Assembly: GCF_029227915.1 (NCBI RefSeq)
Contig: NC_079876.1
Location: forward strand, 11,904,001-11,968,000
DNA: 64,000 nt
Direction: 5' to 3'
DNA from: Hydractinia symbiolongicarpus
Lineage: Eukaryota > Cnidaria > Hydrozoa > Anthoathecata > Hydractiniidae
Below the pieces are notes generated by a model that had not been told where the DNA came from, did not search any database, and saw nothing but the letters and a program-made list of their open reading frames with translations. Each line of letters opens with the position of its first letter. The first letter of the stretch is position 1. This document shows, piece after piece, positions 11,701-36,590 of this stretch. A program made the translations under genes and the position numbers.

Positions 11701-13486
11701 TACACGCTACTACACTCTACTACAAGCTACTACAGGCTACTACACTCTACTACAGAGAAATACGCTTTACTACAGAGAAATACATTCTACTACGCTCTAC
11801 TACACGCTACTACACTCTACTACAAGCTACTACAGGCTACTACACTCTGCTACAGAGAAATACGCTTTACTACAGAGAAATACATTCTACTACGCTCTAC
11901 TACACGCTACTACGCTCTACTACATGCTACTACACTCTACTACAGAGAAATACGCTTTACTACAGAGAAATACATTCTACTACGCTCTAATACACGCTAC
12001 TACACTCTACTACAAGCTACTACACTGTACTACAAGCTACTACAGGCTACTACACTCTACTACAGAGAAATACATTCTACTACGCTCTACTACACGCTAC
12101 TACACTCTACTACAAGCTACTACAGGCTACTACACTCTACTACAGAGAAATACGCTTTACTACAGAGAAATACATTCTACTACGCTCTACTACACGCTAC
12201 TACACTCTACTACAAGCTACTGCAGGCTACTACACTCTACTACAGAGAAATACGCTTTACTACAGAGAAATACATTCTACTACGCTCTACTACACGCTAC
12301 TACACTCTACTACAAGCTACTACAGGCTACTACACTCTACTACAGAGAAATACGCTTTACTACAGAGAAATACATTCTACTACGCTCTACTACACGCTAC
12401 TACGCTCTACTGCACGCTACTACACTCTACTACAGAGAAATACGCTTTACTACAGAGAAATACATTCTACTACGCTCTAATACACGCTACTACACTCTAC
12501 TACAAGCTACTACACTGTACTACAAGCTACTACAAGCTACTACACTCTACTACAGAGAAATACATTCTACTACGCTCTACTACACGCTACTACACTCTAC
12601 TACAAGCTACTACAGGCTACTACACTCTACTACAGAGAAATACGCTTTACTACAGAGAAATACATTCTACTACGCTCTACTACACGCTACTACGCTCTAC
12701 TACAGGCTACTACACTCTACTACAGAGAAATACGCTTTACTACAGAGAAATACATTCTACTACGCTCTACTACACGCTACTACACTCTACTACAAGCTAC
12801 TACAGGCTACTACACTCTACTACAGAGAAATACGCTTTACTACAGAGAAATACATTCTACTACGCTCTACTACACGCTACTACACGCTACTACACTCTAC
12901 TACAAGCTACTACAGGCTACTACACTCTACTACAGAGAAATACGCTTTATTACAGAGAAATACATTCTACTACGCTGTACTACACGCTACTACGCTCTAC
13001 TACACGCTACTACACTCTACTACAGAGAAATACGCTTTACTACAGAGAAATACATTCTACTACGCTCTACTACACGCTACTACACTCTACTACAAGCTAC
13101 TACAGGCTACTACACTCTACTACAGAGAAATACGCTTTATTACAGAGAAATACATTCTACTACGCTCTACTACACGCTACTACACTCTACTACAAGCTAC
13201 TACACTGTACTACAAGCTACTACAGGCTACTACACTCTACTACAGAGAAATACATTCTACTACGCTCTACTACACCCTACTACACTCTACTACAAGCTAC
13301 TACAGGCTACTACACTCTACTACAGAGAAATACGCTTTACTACAGAGAAATACGCTCTACTACACTCTACTACAAGCTACTACACTCTACTACAAGCTAC
13401 TACAGGCTACTACACTCTACTACAGAGAAATACGCTTTACTACAGAGAAATACATTCTACTACGCTCTACTACACGCTACTACACT
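8793..13486. repeat. 4.7-kb satellite array of a 10-bp unit with higher-order modules
   Basis: The whole array is built from 10-bp words of the form CTACANNCTA (CTACACTCTA, CTACAAGCTA, CTACAGGCTA, CTACACGCTA, CTACGCTCTA) and two 20-bp words starting CTACAGAGAAATAC (ending GCTTTA or ATTCTA). These are combined into modules of about 70-140 bp that recur in similar order. Register is kept over the whole array except for one 1-bp loss near 10191-10196. All other length change is in multiples of 10, so the array grew recently by register-preserving exchange. Because 10 is not divisible by 3 and no word creates a plus-strand stop in any frame, the array contains long open frames (8757-11990 and 11924-13543). 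These are by-products, not a protein gene. Confidence 0.95.
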
Positions 13487-14899
13487 TGTGCTTTATGGAG
13501 AATAGCACATCATTATCTCCACAAGGCTTGGGAACGTACATAGGTCTAACACATGTTGAATACTATATCTCCTTTATATTCAGGAAGTAATACGTGGACG
13601 ACTTACCAAGATATTCGTTTTTCTCAGAGGGCGAGGGTTAAGCGAGGCAATTGCCTCGTTTTTTCAGATGTTTTTATAAGAGCATTTTATTTCCCAAGCC
13701 TGCAAAAAACTCACGAGTCTTTTTTTAGCACATCCTAACTTAATCAATGTATAAAGGGTTGCGAGGCAGAAGAAGACATTTTTTTATCAGTATACAGATC
13801 TCTAAGGTTTCTTTTTACAGTAGGGGTTGAGATTCTGTTCCATATCAGCTATAAAAACATCCTTGTGCCCAGGTTTTATTGCCTACACGGCGTAGCGCTT
13901 ACTTGACGGCTAAAAGAAAGAAGTTTTTTCGCCGCCGCCCTCGATGTCAAAATGCAAAAGCCCCTGGGGACGAGGTTGTTTTAAAGAATCGTGAATCTTA
14001 GCGAAATTTCCTTCGTTGCGCAGGAAAGAAGGAAATGAAGTTTCTTTCCGTTTCCGCAGGAGGAAACTTCAAATCTCCTTTAAAAAGAGCGTTTTTAAAC
14101 TTGTGAGACCTCGGTTTGTTGGGACAGCATCAAAGACAGTCTTTTTTATTATTTATTTAACTAAAATATATTTTTCTTTCATGTGTCCATAGCAACATGT
14201 ACGTTCAGCACGATGAAGAGAAGGAGGGCAACTGGTCAAGTTATTCAAACGACGCACAACGCTACACAGAACTATCTTATAGCTAATCTATGTATAAACA
14301 AGTTTAAGGAACCCGTGCACGATTGGGTAGCAGTACTGCATGGATCGTGTGGATGTTCCATCACAGATATCTGTTTTTGGTTTCGCTCCCGGCTTTAACA
14401 TCAGTTTCTTGTAAAAATTATAATGTAAAGATATGAGTTGTCAAAGAAAATAACGGTTAGAAATTAACAGAATGCAAGCGTTCTGACGTAAAGTGAAATT
14501 TGCAAATATAAAGCCATGCGTGCTATCCAACCAATCCATAAATTCCAAATACCAACAAATACGGATGTTTTTATTTATTCTGTCCGAATAGGGAATAGGA
14601 AAGAAAACGTATTTGCTTTCAGCAAGTGAAGACGGCATCATTGTAAAAAATGCTTATAAAAAGCATTACACGAGAAGTTTTCCCTACATAATTGCTTTTT
14701 TCCGTTTTCAGTGTTTTTGATTTTTTAACAATTTAAGTATTTAATTTTTGAACTATTACTCTGGGCGCTCATTTGAACTGAACGATAATTTGGTCACTGA
14801 GTACTTCTTATTTGGGGAAAGCATTAATATACAGAGATATTAGAAAAAATATAACATTGTTCACACATTTTTCTATCAAATTAGCAAAAAACAACAAAA
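13487..14899. other. gene-free stretch after the satellite
   Basis: No gene supported. A single copy of the CCTGGGGACGAGGTTG foldback end lies at 13962-13977. Short open frames (13553-13738, 14183-14398, 14441-14641) have no recognisable content. Confidence 0.35.
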
Positions 14900-15005
14900 A
14901 AACAGCGCACAGCACCCTCGTTCCTAGGTTATTTTTGCCTTCTTGATATAAGAGATTCTCATATTTAAAAGACAAAAAAAAGTGGGAACGAGGGTGCAGC
15001 GCGCA
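14900..15005. repeat. foldback element, about 105 bp
   Basis: CGCACAGCACCCTCGTTCC at the left is mirrored by GGGAACGAGGGTGCAGCGCG at the right, around an AT-rich centre. The ends resemble the AACCTCGTCCCCAGG foldback family found elsewhere in the window. No target duplication was defined. Confidence 0.6.
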
Positions 15006-17871
15006 CATTACACACGAAGCATCATGGCTGACTTGCATAACTTCTTCGAATTTGATAAATTAAACATTTGTTTTAAGTTTGATATTTTTGTTATGTTTTC
15101 ATTAGATAAGGCCAACAACATCAAACTACACGTGTTCTTTTGACAGTTATCATTCAATAACAATAAAAATTACCTGCTATTGTTCCTTCGCCAAGCTAAG
15201 TTAAATTACAAATCAATGAAAGGTACAAGAATAAGAAGTTTTAAACGTCTTCTTTACGCCAGTGGGAAAATCTAAAGTTCTTCACATTTTTTGTTGAAGA
15301 ATATTTCTATACTTAAAGTTTTCATTACTATCGCCATTGTTTTGTGTATGTATTGGTTGCGTAATCTAAATAATAAATGGCATAGATTTATGTTAGTGAG
15401 ACTAGAAATTAAAAAAATTCGAACTGTAATTCGAACTCGCAGGGGACCGAAAAAAAAGTTCGAAATAGGGAAAGTTCGAATTAGGGAAAGCTTATACCTC
15501 CTCAATTTCTTGAGGTCATAAGCAGAACTGGACTAAAAGTGAAAAGTGTACAAATGACTAACTTTTTAAAAGAGTTTTTTTGTACGAAATATTTTTGCTC
15601 GCTTAAATGGCGGATGGATTTCGCTTGTGCTCAGGCACACTTCACTCGATGGTTTAGCTCCGCAATCTATATATAATGGGTTGCGGGGTGTGAACATATG
15701 TGAAATATAGCTTATCTTGAACCTTTTTATGCGCTTGAAAGAATTATGAAAGAGTTAAATAAACTAAAGAATCTTCTATTAAACATAAACACGTCAAAAA
15801 ATTTATGGTAATAAAAAAATGTATAAAATATAACAGAAAAAAATACTTTTAAAAAATGCCTGGTGTAGTTTATACTTAAATTGAACTTTGAAATATGAGC
15901 ATTCATCTTGACTTCAGGATTAAGTTGACCTCTAGTGATAGTGATGGTGATGAAGATGAGGGCGAAAATATTCCGGAAGATATCGTAGCCGAAATACAAG
16001 ATGATGAAGAAAATAGCGTCGAACAAAATAAAGTGCGTATTTCCTTGATTCTTTCCTTTTTAATTTGTGGCGTTAAATGGCGGTAAGGCAAAATTTCGCT
16101 TGCCAACAAGATATACTTTGACTGTAAGTAAACGATTTTTTCTTAACTTGAAATTACGCGGTTATAAACTTTTGCGAAAAACAGGGTGAATAACTACCTT
16201 CTCAAGTGCCTCATGAGTTTTTTCTTAGTTGTGTCCCTCGAAGTGTCAATTACTCAGTAAAGTACCACGATTCATCGAGAAATCGCGACTGTACTTTCAC
16301 TTTTTCGTGCTGTGCGTTTCGTATTCGTTAAATATTTAACACTTATACTGGAATGCGTATTCTTTAATGTTTTAATAGAGTTGCTCGATAAACCAACCAG
16401 ACCAAAGAACAAGACTTGTTATGCTTTTTGACATCGAAATATAAAATTCCTAACATATCCCGGGAATGAGGTTATCAGCTTCTACTTAAACTTTTGTGAA
16501 GTAAAACCATGTCTCGATAAGTAATTACTGCCAACTCTTGCCATACTCCACAAAATACTGTCTTTTCTTATGTAATTTACAGGGTTATTGTTTATTAATT
16601 TATTTTAAGCAAAGGGTGGTACGTTTACTGTCCCTCTCCCCCATCACATAATGGTAACGCCGAGACAAAACAACAACATTTGGCTGAAGCAACAATTATT
16701 GTACATGATTCTCCTATATATACTTTTAAGCTCACATATAATAATAATACTATCGTACATAAAGTTTGTCTCGTTTAACCCGACAGAAACAACAAATAAC
16801 ATTTATACACCTAAAAAGTTTATTTGGAGTGCATTTCCACTACAAGCTGTCGTTTAATACGCAAATAGAGTCAAGAATCACGGTTATGAAGTTTCTAGCA
16901 AGCTCATATGTGGAAATCCACCCACCCAAAAAGATACGTAACTTACGTACTCTTGACAAAAGAACGTTTTGAACGATAAATTAATAGAAATAAAATCACC
17001 TTTCAGAGGAAAATAATAAACGAAATACAGAAAGGAAAGCAATAGCTGAGAATTTGTAATATACACCCTATTCGAGTCAACACTTCTCTAAAAGAATTAC
17101 GTACCGATTTACCCTATTATTCCCGCATTCTAACCTTTACCGTATCTACGTCCTTCAATATTTCCAGCATATAGTAGTGTGAGTATCATTTTACGACAAT
17201 TTCATATGATTTGTCCCATTTTATTCGTACTTATGCTTTTTTATACATCAAAATTCTGTGGCTTTTATAAAATAATAGTTACCTGATTTTCATGGTTAAG
17301 AAAACAATCCCGCCTCTCTATTAAAACCGCCAATTATTTTTAAGGCTGAAACGCTAATCTCGCCGCAGAAATAATAGAGTAAATGCGATATATCTAAACA
17401 GATACATATATATATAGTCTTTTATAAATATAGTCGTCAAGTCAAGCAGTACATGCATGGAAACCTGTGTAGTGAAAAAACAAGGCAATTGTTTTAAAAG
17501 GCCTGTAAACGGGTATCACTAAAAGTTCAAAAGAATGCTTTGACTTATAGTAGGTGCTTTTAATGTTAATCTGAAATTATCTCGAGTAGTCTCTCTATAT
17601 ATACAAAGAAAGAAGGTTGGAAACAAAAACATTTGATAATAAATCATTTTCTTTCCCAGCGTCCGTAAGATTGCGAGTAGGCTTGCGAATCTAGCGAATA
17701 TCCAGATAGAAAAAGATTGATTCAATAACAACAAAAAAGTTTTAACGGTCACAAAAAAGATGCTCCTTTGATTGGTCGGTTTGATTACAAACGTTACCAA
17801 CAGTTTCTAACAAATTTGCACTTGTGGTCATCTTTTAGAAGAACAATCTTTATATGCACAACACGATACAG
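15006..17871. other. sparse region with transposon debris and one weak exon candidate
   Basis: At 15415-15490 there are repeated AATTCGAACT / GTTCGAAATAGGG words in both orientations, probably the end of a pogo-like DNA transposon. At 15919-16030 a short acidic frame (contains SSDSDGDEDEGENIPEDI) starts after the acceptor-like GACTTCAG and ends at the donor-like AAAGTGCGT. It could be an isolated exon but I cannot attach it to a gene. The rest shows nothing supportable. It includes the 3' flank of the kinase gene, where I could not place a polyadenylation site with confidence. Confidence 0.35.
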
Positions 17872-31471
<13,600 letters not shown>

Positions 31472-32689
31472 GCTTATTTAAAAACGCCACCAGGAAAATA
31501 CAATTTCTAATTATAATAACAAAATAAACTAAGTTTCTATGCAAGTCTGCAGGGCATTTCGTAGAAAGTTGCTTTATAACGCTAAAAGCTGTTCACTCCT
31601 TTTCTCAAACACACAGCTCCTATCATTCCCGCTGCAAGAAACAAAATGCTTTCATAAAAGTACTGAAGTAGCAAAATAGCGACTTGTTATTGGCTTAGAA
31701 AAAAATATAAAAAGCCGATTGGAGAATTATTTCCAGCTGTTCAATATTACGAAAATAGAATTTCACCGGATAAAGTTAATGCCGCAGATGAGCCGTAGCC
31801 AAGGTTAGGAAAGGCCCGAATCACACACATCGTGCAGCAAATATGTATATTGTCTGATCGTGTGAACTGATCAGCCGTGTTTACGCTTTTTCAAAAGCAT
31901 TAACTGTGTCGCTATAACTTGGCTTACTTTACTTGTTTTTGCCTCAGGGCCGTAGCAGACTAGGGGCGGAATCTTTGCTGATCATGGTCAATATATTGAA
32001 AAGACTTTGCATGGAGGTAGGGTCACGAAAATTAAGGGTCGCTAAATTTAGTGACTTCGGCGGCGATCGTCATTTTGTGCGATATTGTAAAAATTAGCAC
32101 CTCCAGGTTACCGGAAATCTTTCCATAAAATCGATGTAACCAATTAGCGACGAGGTAACGATATTGTTATTTGTTATGTTCTTTTTTTAAAAAAGACATA
32201 ATTTTTAAAAACACTCCCGGAGTGACTATATACCACCCCATCATAACCTCACCCAACCCACCTCTTCCCACTCCCTCCCTCCTCTACGACACTGCACAGC
32301 GTGTGTGTTGTAGTAAATGACTGATTGATAAGGTGTTAAAAATCCTCTCATTTCGTAAAGAAATGTTAATGGTCGTATCTATGTGTCGCCTTTATGGATA
32401 AAATTTTACACGTTTCAGATTTCTTCCGACCGATTCCGATATCAGCTCTTCACGGCCAATTCGACGTCAAAAAGGAGGGCAATAATATCAGGCGCCTAAA
32501 AAAAAGAAAATCGAGGGGGATGTTCCACCTAAAATTTTAATCGAAGTAACAACCTAAATGGGCGTGTTAACTTTGACTTCCTGTTCACATAATTAATTTT
32601 CTGTAGTAAGTAAGCAAGTAAGTAAGGAAAAGTTTTAATGTTCTAATGGGTGTCACACCGACTGTAACTATGTCGCATTACCGCCATAG
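31472..32689. other. 5' flank of the kinase gene, no gene seen
   Basis: This is upstream of the PKA start codon and presumably holds its promoter and 5' UTR. I see no TATA box or other element that I could assign with confidence. A short direct repeat of GTAAGTAAG type lies at 32606-32626. Confidence 0.35.
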
Positions 32690-32880
32690 ATATATATATA
32701 TATAGCATTGTTCTAACTTGGTTGCCTGTCACACAAGCCAGTTAGCGGTTGGTAGATGGCACCAAATGGGCTGACAACACTACATTTAAAGTGCGCCGGA
32801 GTGGTGACTCGAACCCGAAACCTTATGATTGCAAGCCGAATGCGGTACCGCCATGCGCTACCATCTCCGCACTGGAGAGA
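32690..32880 (-). mobile_element. tRNA-derived SINE
   Basis: On the minus strand the head (from about 32876) reads GCGGAGATGGTAGCGCATGG, an A-box, and about 35 bases later GGTTTCGGGTTCGAGTCACC, a B-box. This is followed by a non-tRNA body ending CAAGTTAGAACAATGC and a (TA)n tail at 32694-32706. Both pol III promoter boxes are well formed. The anticodon arm is imperfect, so it is a SINE head rather than a tRNA gene. Target duplications were not resolved. Confidence 0.7.
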
Positions 32881-33526
32881 ATTTCTAAACACAGTCAGCT
32901 TTAATTACACGAGTACTCAATTTTGAGAAATCTTACAGAAAATCGCGTAATTCAGGAAATTGAATTCCCTTTAAAATACGTTTCTTTAGTAAAGAGGTAA
33001 TTGTCTAAAATTCATTCTTTTTCTAAAATGAATCCCATCTCTGCTCCAACGTCATTTTTCTGTATATTATGGCCCTGTTCAAGAGAAAATTGGGAACTCT
33101 TCGTGAAACTCAATCATCACCATTATTTACATTGCGCCGTAAAATGCCTCCATAACTATCATTCCCCTCCCCAGAGGAGACTTCTCAGGTTAATCTCAAA
33201 GAGCTCTGGGGACGAAAATGAATAGCCGTATTGTCTTTTCGTGTGGCAAAACCACAGGTGCTACTTTAAAGAGAGAAAATGTTCGCGATTTTCGGTCCGC
33301 AAAATATTTTAAAACGCTATTCACGAAAGTTAATTCTCCAAAATTTTATAAATTCTGGAATTTACTTCCTTTTTCCCTTTTATCACTTTTATTCTTATTG
33401 TTTGAGATTACGTGTAATAATTCTTAACCAATTGTTTGAAACAATTCAAAATCATGTGGGGTTTTTTTATCGTCAATGACATTTTTGTGTAACTTTACAC
33501 GATTGAACATAATAACCAACACCTAT
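32881..33526. other. gene-free stretch with a foldback-end remnant
   Basis: Contains CCCCAGAGGAGACTTCTC and CTCTGGGGACGAAA at 33170-33217, resembling ends of the foldback family with AACCTCGTCCCCAGG termini. The overlapping short plus-strand frames have no recognisable content. Confidence 0.35.
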
Positions 33527-33850
33527 GCCTATCGCGAAAGTTAGTTCTCGCAAAAACTATTAAAAAGGAAGATTCGCCAAAGTTAATTCTCGCAAAAAAA
33601 CATTGAAATGATCATTCGAAAAAGTTAATTCCCGCAAAAATCATTGAAACGATCATTCGCGAAAGTTAATTCTCGAGAAACATTATTGAAACGATCATTC
33701 GCGAAAGTTAATTCTCGAAAAACATCATTAAAACGATTATTCGCGAAAGTTAATTCTTGCAAAAAATCAATAAAACGATCATACGCTAAAGTTAATTCTC
33801 GCAAAAAATAATTGAAACGATAATTCATGAAAGTTATATCTCGCAAAAAA
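33527..33850. repeat. tandem repeat, unit about 43 bp, seven or more copies
   Basis: The unit is approximately CGATCATTCGCGAAAGTTAA followed by TTCTCGCAAAAAACATTGAAA, repeated from about 33530 to 33850 with increasing divergence at both edges. The minus-strand open frame across it (RELTFANDRF repeated) is a consequence of the repeat, not a supported protein. Confidence 0.85.
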
Positions 33851-34358
33851 TTTCAAAGGAAAAATATCAACCGCGATATATTTTTACCGATTTAGCAGCG
33901 TCTCCTACAAAGTAAATCATAGTATGATATCATGCACAAAATGCGCACTAGTCCATTAGTCAAGTAATATTGATATGCTACAAACTTCCTTTTACTCACC
34001 GGTGACATGTTTATTTTACCGTACAAAAGAACATAAACATCCGTAAACATCCCAGAAAAATAGTGGCTACTTTAGTATAAGTTCTTACAAACTTTGCATA
34101 GCGAGCAAGAAAAGTTAAGGTCTTCAACTACTTCAACTTCTTCAACTTCAAGGTAAAAACGGTTTCAAGACTACCTGATTTAGGTCTAAACGGATACAGA
34201 TATGTTTTATAGATCTTTCGCATTTATCTCTTCAAACATCTGTTAATGCAGGTAACGGCTGAAAATAGCGAAATAGCAACAACCAACGCAAAATGATATG
34301 ATAAAAATTTTTGTTATATAACTAAAAATCAAGCCTAGAAGGAAATCACATTTGAATC

Positions 34359-34521
34359 CAACCTACCCCATTTTTCGTATTCTTTATCCTTTCCCATATT
34401 ACTGCGTTCGGGTGGAGTTAAGTACGGCTTCTCTTCAGTAGTTACTCCTTTCTGACTCTTTTCTTCTAAGATGATGCTTTTGTTGCTTGCACTATCCTCA
34501 ACATGAGGAGATGAAACACTA
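34359..34521 (-). CDS. possible isolated exon, unrecognised
   Basis: On the minus strand a polypyrimidine tract and acceptor (TTTTTTTCTTATAG) precede a hydrophilic frame containing SPHVEDSASNKSIILEEKSQ and later PYLTPPERSNMGKDKEYEKW. It ends at the donor-like GGGTAGGTT. The composition looks like real coding sequence, but I do not recognise the family and found no neighbouring exon with a matching phase, so this is only a candidate. Confidence 0.3.
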
Positions 34522-34667
34522 CTATAAGAAAAAAAGAGATATTTTGGCGAAAACATCAACCCTTGAAACTGTCTACATGATGACGATGATATTCAGTCAT
34601 TTTGGGGAAAGACGAACAAGGCGTGCGTACTTTAGGCGGCTGAATTTCTAAGGTCAAAAATATCGAT

Positions 34668-34742
34668 CGTCCGTTCATGACCACCTCCGATCATGACCGT
34701 CTCCGATCATGACATCCTCCGTATCATGACCGCCTACGGTTT
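34668..34742. repeat. short tandem repeat, unit 16-17 bp
   Basis: TCATGACCRYCTCCGA is repeated about four times (TCATGACCACCTCCGA, TCATGACCGTCTCCGA, TCATGACATCCTCCGT, TCATGACCGCCTACGG). No function is evident. Confidence 0.75.
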
Positions 34743-34879
34743 ATGTTGCTAACGACGAATAAAAAATATGTGTCGGAGAAGTGAATGGACAAAAAATCAT
34801 TGATTTGGTTTCAAATTTTTCTATGAATAATCTTTTTTGGAAATAAGGTAATTATTTTCGCCTGTTTCCAGCACAGTTA

Positions 34880-36390
34880 GTGATCAGTTCAGGGTGTTTC
34901 AAATGTCTAAATTTCCTCCTACGGGGTGTTCTAAATCTCCTCCTTCGCCCACCACACCCAACTTTACAACGATCAATGTATGAAATGGAAAAAAATTCTT
35001 ACGCTGAACATCCAATATCGGCAAATTCAGCTGATAATCAGTAACCAACCAATCTACAACGATTTTTATGTATATTTCTAGAAATAAACAAAATGGTATA
35101 AACAACAACCTCGTACTCAGTACTCTCTCTACTATAAGCACAGCGATACAACCATAGATTGTAAATATGCTGTGTTTTATTCAAGAGAATAACTTGTGAA
35201 TACTATTTTGTCACGTTCTTGCGTGCTATGCAGAACCTAATAGTCAGAGGTGGAAATAAACGAAGGGAAGAGGCGTAAAATATAATGTATAACTCGGGTG
35301 TATCTGGAACAAATGAAGTGGTCGGAAAAGAAGGTGGATGTTTCATATATACATACTGTTTGTAGTTTATTCTATTGAAATATTACTGCAGTGCAATATT
35401 AAACTTGTTATTTCCCTCTTCAGACATCTTCTTACATTCTGATATTCTTCTTCAATTTGACTGGGCAAAAATAAATAGGCTGGATGTTTCAAACGAGTTA
35501 AATAGTTTGCCCATGTGAATGGGTTGTGTTTAAAAGAAGGGATGGGTTTGGAATTTAAACACACGGCTGTATACAAAAGAGGCACTGTATTGTGACACAC
35601 CACCTTTCGAGAAAGAATCTGAGACGATCGAACAGGCTAGCTAGATTTGTTTTATAGTCCCAAATAATATTTGTCATTGTCTAAAACATTGTCCAAATTT
35701 GTAAAAACAGTAATTTTGTATCCTGAAATTAGAACATTATTTTTACCAGAAAGAAGGTTAGCTTACAAGATAAATGAGAAAGTTTTTTTTATGACAAACC
35801 TGTAACATCATTAAGAATAAATAAAATAACAGCTTCTATGATTTCCTAACTTGACTCAAAATAAACAACACTGATGTAATCAACATGCAAACATATAAGA
35901 ATAACTGTGAGAAAGGTTTTTTAAAAGAAGCAAGAAATTTAAATCTATCTTGGTTTTTTTTTTTTTTTTACAACTGCAAAGATTTGCGATAAAAAAATTT
36001 AAGTTTACATAAGTTTTCAAAAACCACAAAAATTGATTTTTAGAACATGTCTGCATGTTTGTTGTTTTTTCATAGGATAATAAATTTTTCGTAATAAGCA
36101 ATAAATCTTCAGTCTTGCTAATGTTCTAATGTCTCAGCCACTCCCAGTCCCATTGTTTTCTAAAATTATTCTAATAAAAATGGAACCAACATATAACAGT
36201 AAGTTATTCATTAATTTACAATTGAGAAGTCTTTTGCAACATCTATGATTTTACATGGATTCATAATATCAGTATTGTTAACATAAGAAATCTGGTCATT
36301 TACGTGTTTGGGTAAATTTACAAGAGAATCTCTATAAACTTTAAGATGCAAAAAATAAAAACACATGCCAAGGTTTCTCAATGTTTAGTG
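34880..36390. other. intergenic stretch with one weak exon candidate
   Basis: At about 35367-35558 (minus) an open frame follows an acceptor-like TTGTATACAG and contains NPFTWANYLTRLKHPAYLFL and EEEYQNVRRCLKREI. It has a protein-like composition but no convincing family and no partner exon. Otherwise nothing is supported. Confidence 0.25.
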
Positions 36391-36398
36391 TAAAAATC

Positions 36399-36590
<192 letters not shown>

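Noticed and set aside
8793-13486. CRISPR-like array
   Set aside because: The units are contiguous with no unique spacers and the genome is eukaryotic; this is a satellite.
8757-13543. Open reading frames of 1077 and 539 codons rich in TTLYYR/STTEKY repeats
   Set aside because: They exist only because the 10-bp satellite words contain no plus-strand stop codons in any frame. The 1-bp loss near 10191 does not end the frame, which shows there is no coding constraint.
33625-33846. RELTFANDRF-repeat protein
   Set aside because: Translation of the 43-bp tandem repeat, with no initiation context or family.
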